Of a stretch of 64,000 nucleotides of DNA, positions 11,650 to 21,944 are shown piece after piece. A model generated the notes under the pieces. It saw nothing but the letters and a program-made list of their open reading frames with translations, made no database searches and was not told the origin of the DNA. Each line of letters opens with the position of its first letter. Position 1 is the stretch's first letter. The stretch is taken from the NCBI GenBank assembly GCA_015143295.1, contig CM026557.1, positions 24,151,760 through 24,215,759 on the forward strand, in the 5' to 3' direction. Made by a program: the position numbers and the translations under genes. This DNA is from Tetracentron sinense (taxonomy: Eukaryota > Streptophyta > Magnoliopsida > Trochodendrales > Trochodendraceae).

Positions 11650-13016
11650 ACAAAAGAAAATGACAAAAAAAAAAAATTGCATTCATAAAAGATTGTCAAT
11701 GTTTACAAAATGATTAAAAGAAACGTTTTTACAATATGTCTGATGTAAAGTCTTTCTCATTCAAAGATACAAGTTTTTCAGCAGAAGCTTTTAGACGATT
11801 GCACTCTTCATGTTCTGCTTTAATTTCATCCTACAAAGATTTTAAACTATCTTGAGCCTCTTTTATTTTCTTTTCTTTTTCTTCTAATATGGCTTGATGA
11901 CGGGCAATATCTTGGCGAATAGCATAAGCACTTTCTTGATCACTCAGTACCACTTTCTTGATTTCTTCTGCTTTAACTATCTTGCTTGTATAGGAACTTT
12001 TCAACTTGGCAAAATTTTTAGCTTGGAAAAATGTGATAGACAAGTTGTTCAGAAAGTCTATCAACTATTTCACATTGACATTAATATTCTCAAGCTCCTT
12101 CAGCTCTTGTCCCCAATCTTCAAAAGTTTTTATTCTTAGAAGCGTAAGATGAGGCTTGATATCTCTGATGCTTTGGATGATGGAACATACTGATTCTATA
12201 CAACCCGCCCTGATGATAGAATTCCTCAAAGAACAGGAAGAGGTAATGTCCTGATAGCATTTCACTATATCCGTCCAGGAAGGGAGCGAACTCTCAGATA
12301 CAGGATACCGTCTCAAAATTTCATCCAGAGAATCAGTTGACGACGGTTCAGCTGAGGAAGAAGGAGTATAGGTGTCTTCACTCATAATGTTGCCCATGAA
12401 ATTAGACAATTCTGATGAAGTAGTTCTTGAAGTGGTTGCACAGAGTTCAAATTCAATATTAACAACAACGGTGATCTCCATGCTAGAACTAATAACTAGG
12501 ATATCCTCATGAAAGCTCTCTGGATTTGCCTCCGCTACAGTAGAAATCCTTTCGTAAATAATACTCCTCAATGTTCTATTCCGGATGACTGATCATGACG
12601 CTTTCATTATAAGCAATCACTTATTAACGCTCTCAGTGGAAGGCACGGGTGTCTGAACGCTTTCATCAATAGAATGGATAAGATCAATTGAAGGGGGAGG
12701 ATTCTCAAGAGACTGATGTTCTGAACCACTACAGAAAATAATGCTATTTCACTTATGAAAGGAGGGTCTACCTCCATGGGCTGCTCTGAGGTCTCAGTTC
12801 CAACAAATCTTGTATCAGAAGCATTCCCCGTATCAACTTCAACAGCGTTTGACTCTTTGTTAACTAGAATATTATCAAAAGGAATTTCAACTGTGGCAGG
12901 AGCTGATGTGACATTTTCTTCAACTGTGATAGGAGCTGGTATAGTGTCATCTTCAGACTGAGCGCTTTCAGAGGGTCCTTCAATAATAAATATATTGTCA
13001 GAATACTTTCTTATTT

Positions 13017-13092
13017 CTGTGTAATAAAATGTGAAGTTAGATTATGAATTTCTCTTGTATGCATGTGATTAAAACTTTATGAAATAACTAAC
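13017..13092 (-). other. Intron in the antisense gene of element A (76 bp)
   Basis: On the minus strand the exon ends AAGCACAG, followed by GTTAGTTATTTC, and the intron ends TTTATTACACAG before AAATAAG. Removing it joins TAVTNLEST to EIRKYSDNIF in one open frame that extends for well over 50 codons on each side, while the 76 bases themselves contain stops. The size, AT-richness and borders are those of a plant spliceosomal intron. Confidence 0.8.
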
Positions 13093-13618
13093 CTGTGCTT
13101 TCTAAATTAGTAACAGCGGTAGCTTCACCCATAGGCGGTGGAGAAATTTGTATGTTCCGCTGAAAAAGCAATGATTTAGCCTTGATAGCTTGTGATCTCA
13201 TTCTCTTCAAAGAAGACAAAACTCTTGCTATTTCAGAGGTCCTAGCAGGATTTGCAGCTTTTGAGACTTCAGGAGCTTTATAAGATTGCTTCCTCTTCTC
13301 GGAAAGCGTGAAGAGCTTGGCTCACTTTCAGGCCAGATGTTGGCCAAATTTCCAACTTGCGCCCTCACCTCTGCTGATGGAGGGAAAGGGATATCAGTAA
13401 CATTGTCTTCAGGAATACTAAGCCTCACTGGAGTTGATGGAGTTCCAGAGCTCCCTACGCCAGCGTCTGAAGGAGGAGTCACTTTTTTTTTTGTAGAGAA
13501 GAAGTTCCAACCTTTTCTGAATCCTGTTGTTGTTGTAAATTTTGCTTACGAAGGATTAGTGGCTCACTATCTCTCTCTTCTTCTTCACTATCAGAAGAAG
13601 GATTCAAGGCAAAGTAGT

Positions 13619-13733
13619 CTTGAACAAACAAAAATACATACGTGTGTGAGTAAAGAATTGAAAGGTGTATATATAAGAATTTTTTGTTAAAAAAAAAAAG
13701 ACTACTAAGTTAATATATATTGACCGATTGACC
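13619..13733 (-). other. Probable second intron in the antisense gene of element A
   Basis: An AT-rich, stop-containing segment separates SKNLKG from DYFALNPSSDSEEEER on the minus strand. The acceptor is good (a T-rich tract, then TTGTTCAAG). The donor is weak (AAGG/GTCAAT), so the upstream border is approximate. Confidence 0.5.
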
Positions 13734-15582
13734 CTTGAGATTTTTCGAAGGGGGAGCTTTCTTCTTTATTGCAGTCTTTTTTATTCTAGGTGCTTTTGGG
13801 AGAGATGCCTTTGGAGCAATTGAAGTTTGAAGAGGAGTAATATTTTCTTCCCAAACCTCGAAAGGACCCTTAACAACAGCTTTTGACTTTGATTTCTTAG
13901 GCGAAGGAACTGCAATCTTTCTCTTTTTGCCAGTACCAGGAAGTTCCTTCAAACATCTTTCTTTATCCAAAGTCAAGTTTACTGGCTGACTGATCATTGG
14001 TGGATCTTGAGTAAAAGCTTTAAAGCTTCTGATGCAAGCCTTCCTGAAAATCTGATAATTTCGGGAACAGCGGCCTACTCTATGTTCCCTAGCCAAATAG
14101 AAACCTGTAACTGATGGCCTCTAATTGGAAGACTAGCTCTCTAAAAGAAAGGCTTTCATAGCTCTTTTCGTCAAAAGAGAATCAGCAACACCGTTAGGAA
14201 CGCCTTGATCTAAACCAAATTGTCTAAGGCATCGGTGAGGGTTGTCAGACTCAAGATGATAGCTATTTGTCCTACTGCCATCAATACTGAAGAGACCCAC
14301 TAGGTGGCACTTGGACAGAATGGCAAAGCAATGAAGAGTTTTGAGTGAAATCTCTATCCTCTCTTCAGAATTTACACCTAGAAAAGCCAAAGGCTCTTCG
14401 GAGTGATAGAAAAATCTTTCAATACCCTTTAGAGGCTCAATATAGGGCCCGAAACAAAAACACTTCTCTTTGTCAAAAAAATCGAAAATCAGAGCACCTT
14501 TCTTTTTTGAAATGCCACTCCACTACCATGCTCTTGGACTTGGGATATCTTCTTCAGAAATGCCATCAGCCTGTAAAGGAGAAAGCTGTCTAGCTGAAGG
14601 CTCATAACCAGGAGAGTGTTCCCACAACCACATCTGAAGAAAAGCAGTATGGATAAATGTCTCTATATGATAAGCACCCGCTGACCAAGCTTGATAAGTA
14701 TGAATCTGATCCAAGTTTTTGTACAAAGTTCCTAAGAAATATATCCCTAAAGGAAAACAATGACCATCTGCACGGCGGAAAGCCAAGGGGAACAATCTGT
14801 CCAAAACCTTATCTGTTGGAGTGCCTTCAAAGATATATCTTGATAGCCACATGCATATGAACGCTGTCAGCTCTAGAGGTGACTTATACTCTTTCCCGTA
14901 TTTATATTCTCTGACCCCTGTTTCCTCATTCACAAGACCTTTCTCTCTAAAGAAATAGTGTACCCAGCCGTAGAAATTTGGCCGCCTTGCATAAGACTCC
15001 TTCACACTTCCCCAGACAGGATTAACTCTTGATTCCCAAACCAGTGCATGAAGAAGCTTGGACGCTTTCATTTCTTCCTTGCTCAAAACAATGTCTTGAA
15101 TATCATAATTCCCAAAAATTGGTAATTTCCACAACGCCAGTACATCCTCCAGAGTAGGGGTAATTTCTCCCCATGAAGTAATAAAGGTATGAGTTGGTTA
15201 TTCCACCTAGTGACTAATTGTGAAAAACTATCTGTATCTTTTCTGATTTCAAAATCCTTCGAAAGATCTATTGCTCTGAAAATTTCAGCTGAATGAAGCT
15301 TGGACCCATACTCCGGATGAGTAAGTATGTAATCACACTAGGCTGTCCATTCCTTGGTACAACCACTATGGGAGCTGAAAATAACTTGTGAAAGCGGAAA
15401 ATCCTTTCTCCCTACTCCAAAATAGTGTGGTTGCAAAAGGCAGTGGACAAAATCCTTTAGATCCCTCAACATCACCATATGATAGGGCCCATCCATCTGG
15501 AGGAACAACGGTATCCCAAGAGATGCATAGCTGAATCCCAAACCTTATCACTTAAAAGGGTTGTTTGAGAAGTTGAGACCAT

Positions 15583-16233
15583 GGTTGATAGCGTAAAATG
15601 TTGCAGAAATTCAAAAAAATATATGTATATACAAAGATAATCAGAAGAAATTGCTAGAATACAAGGAAATAAACAGTAGATACGAGCAAAAAAGAAACAA
15701 TAATAGTAATGAAAAGATTTTTAAAAAAAGAAAAAGAAAAGAGATTAAAAGGAATAAAAAGCCTTACCAGAAGAGATTGAAGGATGTTTTGGATCTCCGA
15801 ATAAGGATAAAAGCTCTTGATTTCTTGGAATGAATAACAAAACACCAGGGTTTTGATCACAGGAAGATGAAGAAAATGCCCAGAAGATATTCGCACAAGG
15901 AAGAACATGATAAGCAGTAAGTAATAATGAATAGATTTTTGTCATTTTTATATTGTTTCAAGCATTTATGAGACACGAGTCTCAAGAAGCACGTTTAATT
16001 CAAATCTTTAAAAAAAGGTACGATCATGATGATTTTAACAAACTGGCAGTGTAATCTCATTGGTTAAGGATTTGGTAAGCTGTCATTTTGGGCAGAAATC
16101 GAAGAGACCATTTTGGAATATTAGGACGCCATATTTATGATGGCGTGCTGCTTAATAAACTATAAACCTTCTTTGATAAGGAATGTTTGTCTGATCAGAC
16201 GCTTTTAGTATTATCAAACCTAAAAACGTCTTC
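15583..16233. other. Region between the antisense gene start and the purine tract of element A
   Basis: This would be the promoter and leader of the minus-strand gene. Minus-strand TGTATATACATATA (about 15622-15635) is TATA-like. A donor-like CTTCTGGTAAGG (about 15764-15775) and an acceptor-like TTGTATTCTAG (about 15655-15665) could bound an intron in a 5' untranslated exon. No further protein was recognised. Confidence 0.35.
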
Positions 16234-16250
16234 ACAAACAGGGGGCTAAA
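16234..16250 (+). other. Polypurine tract of element A
   Basis: ACAAACAGGGGGCTAAA lies immediately before the TG of the 3' LTR, the position where plus-strand priming occurs in LTR elements. Confidence 0.8.
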
Positions 16251-17649
16251 TGTTGATAATGGTTAATAAAAAGCGTAATTTATGGAATTTAAATTTAAAG
16301 GTGTTGTTCATAACCCAATAAGATGATGACACATGGCTCAATAGATATCCTGATAGATCACAAATATATTAAGTGCTGAAAATCTTCCTTTGAGATTTTG
16401 TCAACAGAATTCCGTGAAAGGTGGCACTGATAAGGATGAGAAGATAAGACATGATATTGTTAAAGCTTTGAAGATAAGATACATCTGATAAATGATGATT
16501 ATAGCCATTGCGCTTTCGATGATTGATTATAGCTCTTACGCTATTGATTTTGATTATAGGCTCCAATGCCTTTGGATGTTGATTTAGGCTTCAACGCTTT
16601 TGGATGTTGATTTAGGCTTCAACACTTTTGATGATCAATATGGTTTCAGCATCCCACTTTTGGTTTTCAATGCCTTGATTGATGATAATGGGCATGGTAT
16701 GGATTAGTACCTCCCTGTGTACCTTTCTGACGATCTATACCAAAAAGAAGTTCTCCTTCGTCAGGGGTGAATGGTATGGATTGTTACCTCCTCGTGAGAA
16801 TGAGTGTGGCTGTTTCTCCTCATTACCTATTCCAGTGAAGCATGAATTACTTCCTAGGCTGACAGTCAGAGAGAAAGCATTGGGGATGGATTTTTTCCCA
16901 GTTTCTCTTAAGGCCTGACGGGATGGATGTCCTCATCCAACACCTCTGTTTTTCTTATTAGATTTGAGATGATTACTATAATTATTATCATTATTTAGAG
17001 GAGTGTTGTTGTCTAAACACTTATATACTACCTCAAAATGACAGTACATCATGAAAGCGTATGACCCGCTTTCACAATGTAGCTATCAACAACTTTGGGG
17101 GAGGATGATGAGTTGTGGTGTGGAGGGCTTAGATAGAAATTGTTAAAGGATGAGTATAACGAATACCGCCTTTAACCTTTGAAGAATCTATCCAAAAGTT
17201 TTGGTCATAAAAGCTTAAAAGGAGTTGTAGTGAAAGACGCCTTTCTCTTGACAAAATCCAATATTTTTCTCTCTAAAGACGGTTACAAAACATGGTTATG
17301 ACAGCTATACAAGTCGGTTATGATCCCTGTTGATCACCTATAAATAGAGGTAACCCCCCATATTTTAACAAGAATTCTTCCGGAAAAGAACTTGAGAAAT
17401 ATGTTTTTTTTACATAGAGAGAAAGTCAAGGATTTGTCAAGAAAAGTCATTTTTCACCATTGTTCTTTCTTCTCTCCCTCTAAATCACCATCTTCTTTCC
17501 TTCTCTCTTTCTTGTGATCTGATACTATGTTCTCTGAGTCACAATCTTTCAAAATAATTCAATTTAGAACTGTCTGGACAATAGATTTAGGCTGAATTGA
17601 AGTTGCAATAAACCCTATTAAACTCAAAAATCAAAATCACCCTTCTTCA
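16251..17649 (+). repeat. 3' LTR of element A (1399 bp), TATA box intact
   Basis: It is the partner of 4570-5939 with the same termini. TATAAATA lies at 17339-17346, followed by the leader sequence that is missing from the 5' LTR. CCACC follows at 17650-17654 as the target duplication. The 79-codon open frame of the 5' LTR is also present (16679-16918), as expected for a copied LTR. Confidence 0.93.
17339..17346 (+). promoter_or_regulatory. TATA box in the 3' LTR of element A
   Basis: TATAAATA is in the usual place upstream of the R region. The 5' LTR lost the corresponding bases, so only this copy retains the core promoter and would direct transcription out of the element into 17650 onward, antisense to the lipid-transfer exon. 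Confidence 0.65.
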
Positions 17650-17774
17650 CCACCAAACTCTAGGATCTCTCAAATTGAAGCGCATTTTAGAAAACAAAAA
17701 CAAAAAAGAACTAACTTGCACAATAGGCATACTTCAAGAAACAAAGATTTAAGAAGAGATGGGTCGAGCTTAAC

Positions 17775-18123
17775 CTGTGCACGTGCTAAGAGGAGGAGTA
17801 ACGACACGGCAAACGGTTGGAAGATTTATAGCTTTGGTGAGGCTAATTGAGATTCCAAAGCTATTAGTATTTCCTAGAAGCTCACACAGACAGATCAGAT
17901 TGCTCTCAACAAGGCCGGCAAGTTCCGGGCAACATGCTTTTTTCCGGTATAGTCAGATTGCTTCCGGCCTCGACGTATGTCAAACAGTCCGACATGTTTA
18001 CGAGATTCGAAAGTCAACTGACGGTGCCGGAGCTAGCGATTGTGCCGACACACTGGAAAATGTTGTAAGAAACACCGTTGCTACAATGAGTATTCCGGCC
18101 ACTGTAATTCTGGTAGTCCCCAT
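17775..18123 (-). pseudogene. Non-specific lipid-transfer protein (LTPG/type VI-like), first exon, two frameshifts
   Basis: Minus-strand ATG at 18123 opens a signal peptide (MGTTRITVAGILIVATVF, then VSAQSLAPAP). The eight-cysteine fold follows: MSDCLTYVEAGSNLT, ACCPELAGLVESNL, ICLCELLG, KAINLPTVCRV and TPPLSTC. Such secreted or GPI-anchored proteins bind lipids at the cell wall. A missing base near 18001-18012 replaces the first Cys by Phe and gives a stop (TAA at 17998-18000). An extra base in the T run 17938-17943 restores the original frame, so seven of eight cysteines are readable. The exon ends at a consensus donor (CACAG/GTTAAG). Element A lies 125 bases further along, in the intron or beyond. 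It is probably a pseudogene. Assembly errors in both places are the alternative. Confidence 0.85.
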
Positions 18124-18185
18124 AGTTTTATTTTCCTCTCCCTATGTCTCTTATCTCTAAGGAACTGACTCAATGAGTATGGTAT

Positions 18186-18205
18186 GATATATATATATAT
18201 ATATA
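18186..18205 (-). promoter_or_regulatory. TA-repeat tract, possible TATA box of the lipid-transfer gene
   Basis: A run of about ten TA units lies 65-80 bases upstream of the ATG on the minus strand, with a pyrimidine-rich leader between them. It could act as a TATA element, but it is also just a microsatellite. Confidence 0.35.
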
Positions 18206-18412
18206 ACCTCAGAAACTATAGTCATTTAATAAATTTACCTAACTTTGATAACATGGTGTTAATTTACTAAACCGTCCTCGAGTTTTTGCAAAATTATACT
18301 AACTTCCATATCCTTTGTTCCGATCCAGATCTTCTGGTGAAACTAGAAACCTCTAGATGAAAAGACCCTTCTTTAATCCGCCGGGTTATAGCCCAAAGGA
18401 TGAACCATAAAC

Positions 18413-19700
18413 CTGGAGGTCTTGATGTTTGCTCCCCTCAATATCGGTTGTATGGGGTGGGGATATTCCGTATACATAGACTAGTTTGAATATGTAAGGC
18501 TTAGGATATCCAAGTTTATCCAAAAAAACAAAAAATGCCCTTCTTTCTCATGGAACTGCCAAAATGCCACTGGATATTTGTGGCACAATCTCCTCAAATA
18601 TATATATTAGAAAATAATCACCTCCACGCTAGTGGACCGAAGGAATCTCGTCTCCCTTTTCTGATCATGTGTTCATTTTTAACTTTTTTTTAACATTGTT
18701 CTTTAAAAAAAATTAATCATAGGAGTTAAACTTGTTAACCGTTGTTTATGATTGGGGTCTTTGTAAGGGCAAAGAGCAATAGTCTTAATAGTCCACTCCT
18801 CCTCCCTCGAGGAGAGGATATTACTTTATTTTACCTTTTTTTTAGGTCAACATGTGTCTATTTTAACATTTATTAATTATGGTTAAGATTTAACAAACCT
18901 TAGGATTCTATAATATAATCTTGGTTTTTAAAAGAAAATTAACCTTAAGAGTTACGAATTTTTAACTCAGATAATATTTTTTCTAAAACACTAAAGTTAG
19001 ATTGTTGAACCGTAAGAGTTAGTATATCTTAAACAAAATTAATAGTGATTAAAAGAGACACATGTTAACCTGTAGGTGCGAATGAACTCTCCCCAAGCTC
19101 AATCAAAATTGACTGGGATCCGATCTCTGGTTAACAAAGCAGTTGTTGGGACACATTTCACCCGCTCTACTTAGGGAGAGCAAATAGCCTATTGAACAAC
19201 TACAAGCAGACTATTGGTCAATTCCAATACAAAATACATATAAAAAAAAAAAAAACAAGTTTTTCAGTAATTCTTTTTGAAATTACGTAAATGATTTGAT
19301 GAAAAAAAAATAAATTTGGAGTGGACAATTAGCCTACCTGTGTTACAGCTCTCCTACCTAGAGATGTGGAAGGTGGTTATAATCTAGCATTATGGAATGA
19401 TGTACCATTCCACTTGAATTTTTTGGTGATGGAGAATGATCCAAATACTTTGAGGGGAAGACTAGTCCTTCGGGTGTTCACACCGACCTACTTGAAATTT
19501 TCTCTACAGGCACTAGGGTAAGTCGAGAAGTGGGAGTTGAATACACAATCATAGGAAGTAAACCCGGGATGAGGTAGAATTGCATTATTTTTTTATAAAC
19601 GTGGATATCCTGAGCCTTAAAGTCTAGACTAGTCCCACGTGCATAGAGAATATCCTCACCCCATAGAACCGATATTAAAGGGAGCCTATGAATCGACCTG
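18413..19700. repeat. Long inverted repeat arms around a MITE
   Basis: The arm at about 18413-18520 (CTCAATATCGGTTGTATGGG...GGATATTCCG...GACTAGTTTGA...GGCTTAGGATATCC) recurs in reverse complement at about 19595-19700 with roughly 80 percent identity by eye. The arms may be ends of one element or two opposed copies of a repeat. The interior contains the palindromic MITE and otherwise unknown sequence. Confidence 0.6.
18790..19125. mobile_element. Palindromic MITE, family copy 2
   Basis: The centre has GGTCAACATGTGTCTATTTTAAC on the left and TTAAAAGAGACACATGTTAACC on the right. The right flank (AGGTGCGAATGAACTCTCCCC, then AATTGACTGGGATCC) matches the right flank of the copy at 37686-38024. The left outer arm is more diverged, so its left border is approximate. 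Confidence 0.6.
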
Positions 19701-20274
19701 GAGCAGCTTCTCCTTGTATTTGATGAAGGTAGAGAAGTACAATAAAATTTCTGAGAAACGTCTATAAATCAGATGGTCTAAAATCACTTGATCAAGAGGA
19801 GGAATATTTTAGGTCATGTCCGTCCGGTGGTAGTTCAGAACCACTGTACATGTGCCACATGTCCAGATAGTGGTATTTTAAAGATTCTGGATCCACTAAA
19901 TTCGAACTTGGGAGGGCCTATCGTTCAATAAGGTTTTTTTTGGAAGGTTGCACCAAGTGTTCCACCAATCTTAATTAGTCAAGTTAGGTTTGAGAAAAGG
20001 TTGGGAAAATGCCGTCATGTCATCGCAGTATTGTAGCACACTCTCAAGTTCAACTTGAGTGGATCACGACTCTTTTTTTTGTTTAAAGGAAAAGTAATAG
20101 GGATAGATTAGTGCACAATAGCAGATCACATGAGTGGCCACTATTATGCAACTCATCATTTATTTAGTGATGGGTTTCCATCTGACTTTTGCTACTGGGA
20201 TTCAAGTCATGCTTCAAGATATTGAAAAGTTTTAGGGCCTACTCATTCAAATTTTTTTTTTTAATGGTTCTACG
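19126..20274. other. Intergenic DNA, nothing recognised
   Basis: Apart from the right inverted arm near 19595-19700 I found no protein, RNA gene or repeat. Poly-T and poly-A runs are common. Confidence 0.4.
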
Positions 20275-20495
20275 TTTTTTTTTAAGGAAGGATGGTATCC
20301 GGACCTCTTAGAGCACCTGACTAAATCCCTCCTCGTGCTGATCTTGCAAATCCCCTTGTACTACACAACTAAGAAAGTCAGGATAAATCCTAAACGGTAG
20401 CCAACAAGGGGAAGGGACTCAAACTCAAGACCCTCCCCCTCCCCCACGCTTCTTGAGGCATGGTTTTGACCACTAGCCCAACCCACTTGTTGGTT
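20275..20495 (-). mobile_element. tRNA-derived SINE
   Basis: On the minus strand the element starts near ACCAACAAGTGGG. It contains a pol III box A-like TGGGCTAGTGGTC (20467-20479) and a box B-like GAGTTTGAGTCCC (20414-20426), and ends in an A run (T run 20275-20283 on the plus strand). The box spacing fits a tRNA-related head, and the total of about 220 bp fits plant SINEs. A shortened relative lies at about 33030-33165. Confidence 0.7.
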
Positions 20496-21027
20496 AACAT
20501 TTAAGTTGGTGAGCAAAACTTGGCAACAACCAATAATATTCTGACGTATATCATATATATGCAATTACAAATGAAAGTCTAACGAATTTCTTAAGGGCAT
20601 AATAGTTACTCTCTTAACAATTACAAATGAAAGTCTAATGGAACTAAGGGTTGAAGTTCTTTGTCTAGCTGTTTGAAAAATGAGTCAATTTGCAAATAAT
20701 AGTTTATTTGCAAATTAGAATAAACCTAATAGCTGCTATGCAAAATCCTTTTTTTTTTTTCTTATTTAAAACATCATATTTGGCACCATAGAAATGCTAG
20801 CCCCAGTCGTAAAGTGGAGGCAACAAGTGTTAGCCCATCTTCTAATATAGGGTAGCAAAACCACGTGTTGCACCCACACTGCACCTATGGAAAAAAAATT
20901 GAAGTCTGGTAGCACTGCTCTTTGACACCGTCCTATTTATCTTTGGAAAGTGATTGAAAACTCTTGATAGCAGAGTTGGGCTGCTCGATTGAGCTTCAAA
21001 CGGCGGGCCCCACTTAATGTTTGGCAC
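20496..21027. other. Intergenic flank of element B
   Basis: AT-rich DNA with two short direct repeats (ATTACAAATGAAAGTCTAA at 20562-20580 and 20620-20638). No gene was recognised. Confidence 0.4.
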
Positions 21028-21164
21028 TGTAACGGATAAAATTCGTAAAATCAACTTAGCGTTGGAGAACTAGTTCGTTTTTGTTGTTTTGTTCACGAAA
21101 GTGACACGTGGACACGAGTTGGGGTCACGTGCTTAAAATAGAGGGATCACACGTTGTCTGATGC

Positions 21165-21330
21165 ACAACGTTCCCGTTGTGCGCATTACGACGTCTCTGT
21201 TTTCTTGTAGAACAACGTTTCCGTTGTGGCTTGACAACGTGCTCGTTGTCTGAAGCACAACGTAACCGTTGTACTCTTGACAACGTTTTTGTCGTATATG
21301 AACAACGAGCCCGTTGTCTCACCGACAACG
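21165..21330 (+). promoter_or_regulatory. Array of ACAACG-N4-CGTTGT dyads at 22-23 bp period
   Basis: Perfect 16-bp dyads occur at 21165-21180, 21212-21227, 21234-21249, 21257-21272 and 21302-21317. Degenerate ones start at 21280 and 21325. Start-to-start distances are 22 or 23 bases, with one gap of 47 (about two periods). The array lies about 330-500 bases upstream of the TATA box. Half-sites preceded by C (CCGTTG) fit the plant MYB core CNGTTR, and AACGG on the other strand is the core of the MYB3R mitosis-specific element. A dimeric or cooperatively binding factor is an inference. Confidence 0.75.
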
Positions 21331-21660
21331 ATGTCCTGGCTGTGTTTTAAGACATCAACACCGTAACCGAGCTCGAGTCAACAACGAGACCGACTCGTAA
21401 GAGGAAGTGATCGGGAGGCGATCCATGATTCTGACAGGCGTGCCGAAAACACTGTTTCGTGCCGAAAGCACTGTCTTGGCATTTAATGCTGGTCACTTCT
21501 GCGTACTGTCCGATCCCGTCCGATTAGACGCTTAGGAGGCTCTCGCGTGTGATGCAACCGGCGGCAGATATGACTTGACATATTTGGCAATGAGTGCAAA
21601 ACACGTGGTATGGACACCTATGGCCATCCGTGGTCATCGATGGCCATACCAGCCTTACCC

Positions 21661-21668
21661 TATAAATA
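21661..21668 (+). promoter_or_regulatory. TATA box of the element B LTR
   Basis: TATAAATA precedes CCCCGTG. The C LTR has the same TATAAATACCCC context at 44491, supporting a conserved core promoter. Confidence 0.75.
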
Positions 21669-21944
21669 CCCCGTGATTTTTAGTGCTTAGGGGTTGGTTG
21701 GTTGGTTAGTTTTTCATCATCGGTATTTGAGAGTATACGTGTTCAGTGCTTCTCAGAGCCTTGCATAGCTTTCAGTGCCTCTTTCAGTGTTTACTGTTCA
21801 TCATCTTCTACCTCTACTGACTTTAGCATCGGAGTACAGGTCAGGGTGCCACACCCTCCACTCCAACCTTCTACCAGTAAACCAGAGCGTGGGAGGAGCT
21901 GCAGCTGACGCGTGTCCATTCCGGAGTTTTTCCCCCACAAAAAT

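Larger units (their letters stand above)
11729..15582 (-). pseudogene. Antisense gene of element A: plant mobile domain protein with basic linker and coiled coil
   Basis: This gene lies opposite to pol and ends tail to tail with it. An ATG at 15582 begins it. The N-terminal part (about 15550-14150, in several frames) reads GPYHMVMLRDLKDF, SWGEITPTLEDVLAL, LPIFGNYD, LELTAFICMWLSRY and QMWLWEHSPGYEP, which is the plant mobile domain (PMD, aminotransferase-like) of the MAIL1/MAIN and Tat aORF type. A lysine-rich stretch (KKRKIAVPSPKKSKSK, near 13900) looks like a nuclear localisation signal. A Glu/Ser-rich linker follows, then a C-terminal coiled coil (IVKAEEIKKVVL, ILEEKEKKIKEAQD). The frame resumes after TAG at 11831 and ends at TAA 11729. 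Two introns are inferred (13017-13092 and about 13619-13733). Function is unknown. Confidence 0.8.
4570..17649 (+). mobile_element. Element A: Tat-lineage Ty3/gypsy LTR retrotransposon, 13.1 kb, with antisense gene
   Basis: The element is bounded by two related LTRs (4570-5939 and 16251-17649) starting TGTTGATAATGG and ending CCTTCTTCA. It is flanked by the perfect 5-bp duplication CCACC (4565-4569 and 17650-17654). In order it holds a primer site, gag, aspartic protease, RT, degenerate native RNase H, archaeal-type RNase H, integrase, an opposite-strand gene, and a purine tract. The order RT-RH-aRH-IN is a known hallmark of the Tat lineage. All genes carry stops or frameshifts and RT has lost its N-terminal motifs, so this copy is not autonomous. 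Sampled LTR segments differ by a few percent. Confidence 0.93.
21028..21937 (+). repeat. 5' LTR of element B (910 bp)
   Basis: It starts TGTAACGGATAAAATTCG, matching the start of the C LTRs (43922 and 54638), and ends CCCCCA. It carries the CGTTGT dyad array (21165-21330) and a TATA box at 21661. The terminus is followed by seven bases and then the primer site. Confidence 0.85.

Noticed and set aside
13286..13690. Plus-strand open frames of 80-134 codons between 11890 and 15000
   Set aside because: They are shadows of the antisense gene, whose motifs and intron borders read on the minus strand.
17777..18160. 127-codon plus-strand open frame over the lipid-transfer exon
   Set aside because: It is the complement of the minus-strand lipid-transfer coding sequence, which has recognisable cysteines, a signal peptide and a splice donor.
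21165..21330. CGTTGT array considered as a short tandem repeat only
   Set aside because: The spacers and linkers vary while the half-sites are kept, and the phase is shared with the C LTRs, so I report it as a possible regulatory array instead.
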